DNA from: Sipunculus nudus
Taxonomy: Eukaryota; Annelida; Sipuncula; Golfingiida; Sipunculidae
Direction: 5' to 3'
Assembly (NCBI GenBank): GCA_026874595.1
Contig: CM049320.1
Coordinates: 9,115,464 to 9,179,463 of the forward strand
DNA: 64,000 nt
The notes beneath the pieces are model-generated. The model saw only the letters and a program-made list of their open reading frames with translations, was not told the origin of the DNA and did not search any database. The position numbers and the translations under genes are program-made. Positions 60,601-64,000 of this stretch are shown here, piece by piece. Numbering within the stretch: the stretch's first letter is position 1; the number at the start of each line of letters is the position of its first letter.

Positions 60601-61765
60601 GGTAACCCTTACCTTGACCTTTGACGGTTATTTCAGCAATAACATTAGCCTTCCAGGAATAACCTGCCTTTACCAAGCGAAAAAATCTTGAAGCGACTTT
60701 GGAGAAATTTGCTCTGTATAGAAGGCTTACTGCTAGCTGTTCAATAACGCATAGTAAAAATTCACAAAAGCTCAACAGATGGACGTATTGATATATTGGC
60801 AAAAATTCCAAAAAAACTTGACCACATCATGATGAGGGCAACATTAAAGCAAATAAAGTGAGGTTGAGGGTGACGTGACCATTTAAAGAAATGATGAGGA
60901 AATAACTATTCTGACGTTTTCGATATCCTTCGCCTATGGAACATATTCACGTAAAATAATAAGATCCTATATGTAAATAACATATACTATCTGAATTTGA
61001 AGGCAATTGCTGAAACATTGTGGCCTCTAGTGTGATAAACGTGAGTCAAAACAACAAGGCATTTAATCGTTAATTAAAGTTGACATACAGTAAACAGAGA
61101 TATATTACGCATACTGGCGGAAGGTCAGGAAGCAATGGCAATACCATGATATGAAGTAAATATAATGAGAAATAGGCGAGTAGGTTTTGTTATGGATATC
61201 TTTTCACCAAGATATAAAGAAATAACAATTTGCAGGTTACTAATACTTTTGACCTGTAAGGAGTATTTCCCTAAAATAAGAAGATATCATGTTAGAGTGA
61301 CACCTAATAAGGATACCCGTTTCTAAACAATTGCTGCGAAGTGTTTGCCTAAAATGTACTAATTGTAAGATAACATAACAAAGCAGCAGACGAAATTACC
61401 GACGACAGTGAACACGCAGGCATGCTAACATTTGGCGGGGGGTCAGAAACCTAGGGTACATGGTAATCACAGATTATCGCCGAGTCTCCGCATTAATAAA
61501 CCTATTGGCCCTAGTTTGAGGTACAACAATAAACAATGTAATATTGTCTGTAGTTTAGGAGATAAGCCAGAATGATGATGTCTTGTTGAGTGTAATGTGT
61601 GGATCCCCTGGAAACAAAATTTCCACAAATAAAAACTCGGTTTTGATATATTGTTTTAGATAAAATATGTCAGGTTCAAAACGATTACTGCATAAATGCG
61701 GAATGGAGGACCTTCGTAACGGAAATTTCGTATGTCACACTTAACAACGACTTAACAATCACCTT
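57700..61765 (+). repeat. Non-coding repeat family, copy e (longest; about 320-bp sub-units)
   Basis: The CAATTGCTG-type phrase recurs at 59183, 59502 and 59827, and at 61004 and 61328, i.e. every 319-325 bp. Two large blocks are colinear: 58260-59230 and 60230-61040 share GAATCACAGATTATGGCCGAGTCTGCG, GTGCGGAGCCCCTG, GATTTCACGAGAAA and CATAATGAGGGCAAC. TTGACCTTTGACGG lies at 60614-60627. There is no open frame of significance. Confidence 0.8.
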
Positions 61766-61769
61766 CAGA

Positions 61770-63440
61770 AGAAATTGACTTAGCCTTGGACATTCACAAC
61801 TTAAATCATGTGACAGACAGGCCCAAAGACATATAAAGATATGTTCGTATTAAGAACATTAACGTAATATCATTTGGTATTTACAATTATCCACCAAAGT
61901 GAAGGTTAGTTCACCCTTAACGTAACCGAAGCGTTTAATTGCTGGTCAAGGCCGTCAAGGTCTGACAAGGAAGTCTTACACGCGATCTGCTTGATAGTCA
62001 ATTTAGTGGTCTATAAATGTGTTTGTCACTCATATAATGCTGTATAGTGGTTAAATTGTGTCCTAGGAATGTAAGCACAGCTAAGGGATAAACTATTCCA
62101 AATTGTTAGTATGAAACGTGACAACAAACATTATTCCCCGTTTCCTTGACACTGTGGTATTGGGCTAATAAACACTAAGAAACATGGTTTTTGGATCAGA
62201 ATTTATAATGAAAGCTTTTTTACTTCTTCTTGGTTTCTGAAGCGACACTATTCAGTGATATTTTATTCTCAAATTGCATCAATGTTGCTTAAATTTTGAT
62301 TACATATTTAATAAAAATCCCGACACAGCTAAAGGGGACACTCCTCCCATGCCCATGAGAAAGTTCGGTAGGCAGAGCTGCTTAATGGCTGTATACCCCT
62401 GTGTGTGTGGTCGAGGGGAAGGGGGAAAGTGTCGAGGCCCCCCCCCCCCGACACACATTGCCAATGCTTACTGCATTTAATATCCCCAGTACTCGCAATA
62501 TATATAAATGGGTTTGAAAAAAATATGAGTATTATTATAACGCTAGAAATAACAGTTGCCAATATTAGGAACAGCATGGAAATTAGTAAAATGCAATTCA
62601 TATTTCATACCATTTTCACCAAAACCCGTTCAAGACAAGTTCACGACTGATATGTGTAAATAAGTAACAACAAATAAAATTCATTAATAATATTATTTTA
62701 CCCTATATTCATAATATCAATCTGTATTTTTAAAATTTGTAATGAATTGTACTGAAAATGAATATAATTAGTTAAGAATCTTCAATTAAATGCATTTACA
62801 AATACATTAATTCCTTCTCGGAAAAAATAAACATATTAATACAAAATTAGATTTTGTAAGTGCCTTTTCTTTTCACCTGCCAACATTTATCAATCGCCGA
62901 TCTTTCTCCAATACACTTCAATTTTTTTATGCTTAAATTATCGGAGAAGTTATGTCAGTTATTAATAATGTTAAAAATTCAGAGAAATATAAATTTTGGA
63001 ATAAAATATAAACGATTCATCAATGAACTATTATGCCTTTTCTCTCATGGGCTCTCATTGAAACCTCACTATGACTAAATATGCTGGCCATAATGTTGTG
63101 CTGAAACAGCATCTCCCCCATCATGGATACCAGCGAAAGGTATCAGTTACATGCTCGACATATGTTGTTCTCCCGTTGATCCCAACAGAAAAGAATCGCC
63201 GCGAAAATTGAGTACATTCAAATTACTGGAGTGTCCACACAAAACGCCTCCTGAGAAAAGGCAATATATTCTACAAAAACGAACAGGTATGAGGCGCGAC
63301 TCTCCTGGTCTATGATGGATCTATGCCAAGGGAAAAAGATTGTGGGTACACCACAAGAAGCATCCAAAATTTGTTGACATGTGAAATTTCAGTTTAATAC
63401 ATAAAACCAATCCTTAGACAAATGCATGAACGTATTATTC
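61770..63440. other. AT-rich non-coding interval
   Basis: It includes a C12 run at 62438-62449 bounded by GTGTCG and CGACAC, which are inverted. The stretch 62650-63000 is very AT-rich. I see no gene. Confidence 0.4.
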
Positions 63441-63459
63441 AAACACGTGATTGCAGGTT

Positions 63460-63745
63460 GTCAAACTAGCTTTGTGAAAGAAAACTCTACCAAAGACTAA
63501 TGGACATGCACATTTTTAGGCTCTGAACCAAACCACTTCTAAGAGATGGATGGACATACCAAATTTTAGACCAATTTATTGAATCACTCCTGAGATATGA
63601 ACGCTTTTCAACCAAAGCAAACGCACAGATGGACGCTACTTAAAAATGATTGCAGATTGCGCCACCAGTCTTAATTACGAGATTGAAGAATTCAAGATCT
63701 ATTGTCATGCACATTTTCAGCCCTATACATTCATCCATTCCCGAG
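63460..63745 (+). repeat. Dispersed repeat, second copy of the 35.3-kb family
   Basis: ATTGAATCACTCCTGAGATATGA, CAACCAAAGCAAACGCACAGATGGACGC and GCGCCACCAGTCTTAATTACGAGAT match 35336-35440 in order and orientation. GATGGACATACCAAATTTTAGACC also has a counterpart. Confidence 0.65.
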
Positions 63746-64000
63746 AAATGGGGTGTTATCACCAAGACACCTAGATTCAAATGATGCTGGGCTACGGAAA
63801 GATCGGTCCAAAGGCTTACAAGAGTTCTCGGGAAACGAGCGAGGCGGCGGATCCCGCGTAAACATAGTACCTGCAAAACTCTGATACAATTAACGCAATT
63901 TACCTAACTATACTAATTAGGACAACTCACTAATAAGGACAAGTATAATGGGTAAGCGGCTTAGCGGAGATTCACTCTTTTATTAATGAACATGACAGCA

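Overview
This window is animal nuclear DNA. It is AT-rich, has no long intact open reading frame, and is full of microsatellites, degenerate satellites and decayed transposons. The few gene-like pieces are short blocks with splice-site-like edges. The repeat landscape (arrays carrying TGACCTTTGAC-type boxes, Gypsy, MULE and pogo-like elements, tRNA-derived SINEs) and the sugar-modifying domains suggest a lophotrochozoan, probably a mollusc. That assignment is inference. Nothing looks bacterial; there are no operons and no CRISPR.

Layout. 1-5.7 kb: a degenerate satellite of about 150 bp whose units carry an AGGTCA-nnn-TGACCT-like palindrome, interrupted by a GC-richer block with a minus-strand TATA box (3.3-4.0 kb) and a possible terminal exon with a poly-A signal (about 5.0-5.25 kb). 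6.5-7.8 kb: a second degenerate tandem repeat. 9.6 kb: a minus-strand MULE transposase relic. 12.4-13.2 kb: a LINE relic. 17.4-17.8 kb: a 119-bp tRNA-like element with terminal inverted repeats between two (TA)n tracts. 17.8-22.5 kb: dispersed and tandem repeats.

22.5-28.2 kb is a nested structure. A plus-strand Gypsy reverse transcriptase/RNase H relic was broken by a 1.05-kb pogo-like element (TA duplication) and by a 3.49-kb inverted-repeat element (about 7-bp duplication). The second insert itself contains a 255-bp hAT-type MITE with a perfect 8-bp duplication. Removing each insert plus one duplication rejoins the Gypsy reading frame locally. 30.4-34.0 kb is a nearly identical 1.78-kb tandem duplication, each unit containing an older 272-bp duplication.

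38.2-44.6 kb is the most gene-like part. On the plus strand lie two phase-matched exons resembling beta-1,4-galactosyltransferase, a broken FkbM-type methyltransferase domain, and a broken nucleotide-diphospho-sugar transferase domain. They may be remnants of one glycan-modifying gene or a small cluster; this is unproven.

The rest (40.9-41.8, 44.6-47.9, 53.5-54.5, 57.7-61.8 kb) is a non-coding repeat family of diverged units of about 320 bp, all in the same orientation. Within or beside it are a minus-strand Gypsy integrase/RT relic (48.4-50.6 kb) and a plus-strand LINE relic (56.1-57.7 kb). No complete gene is visible.
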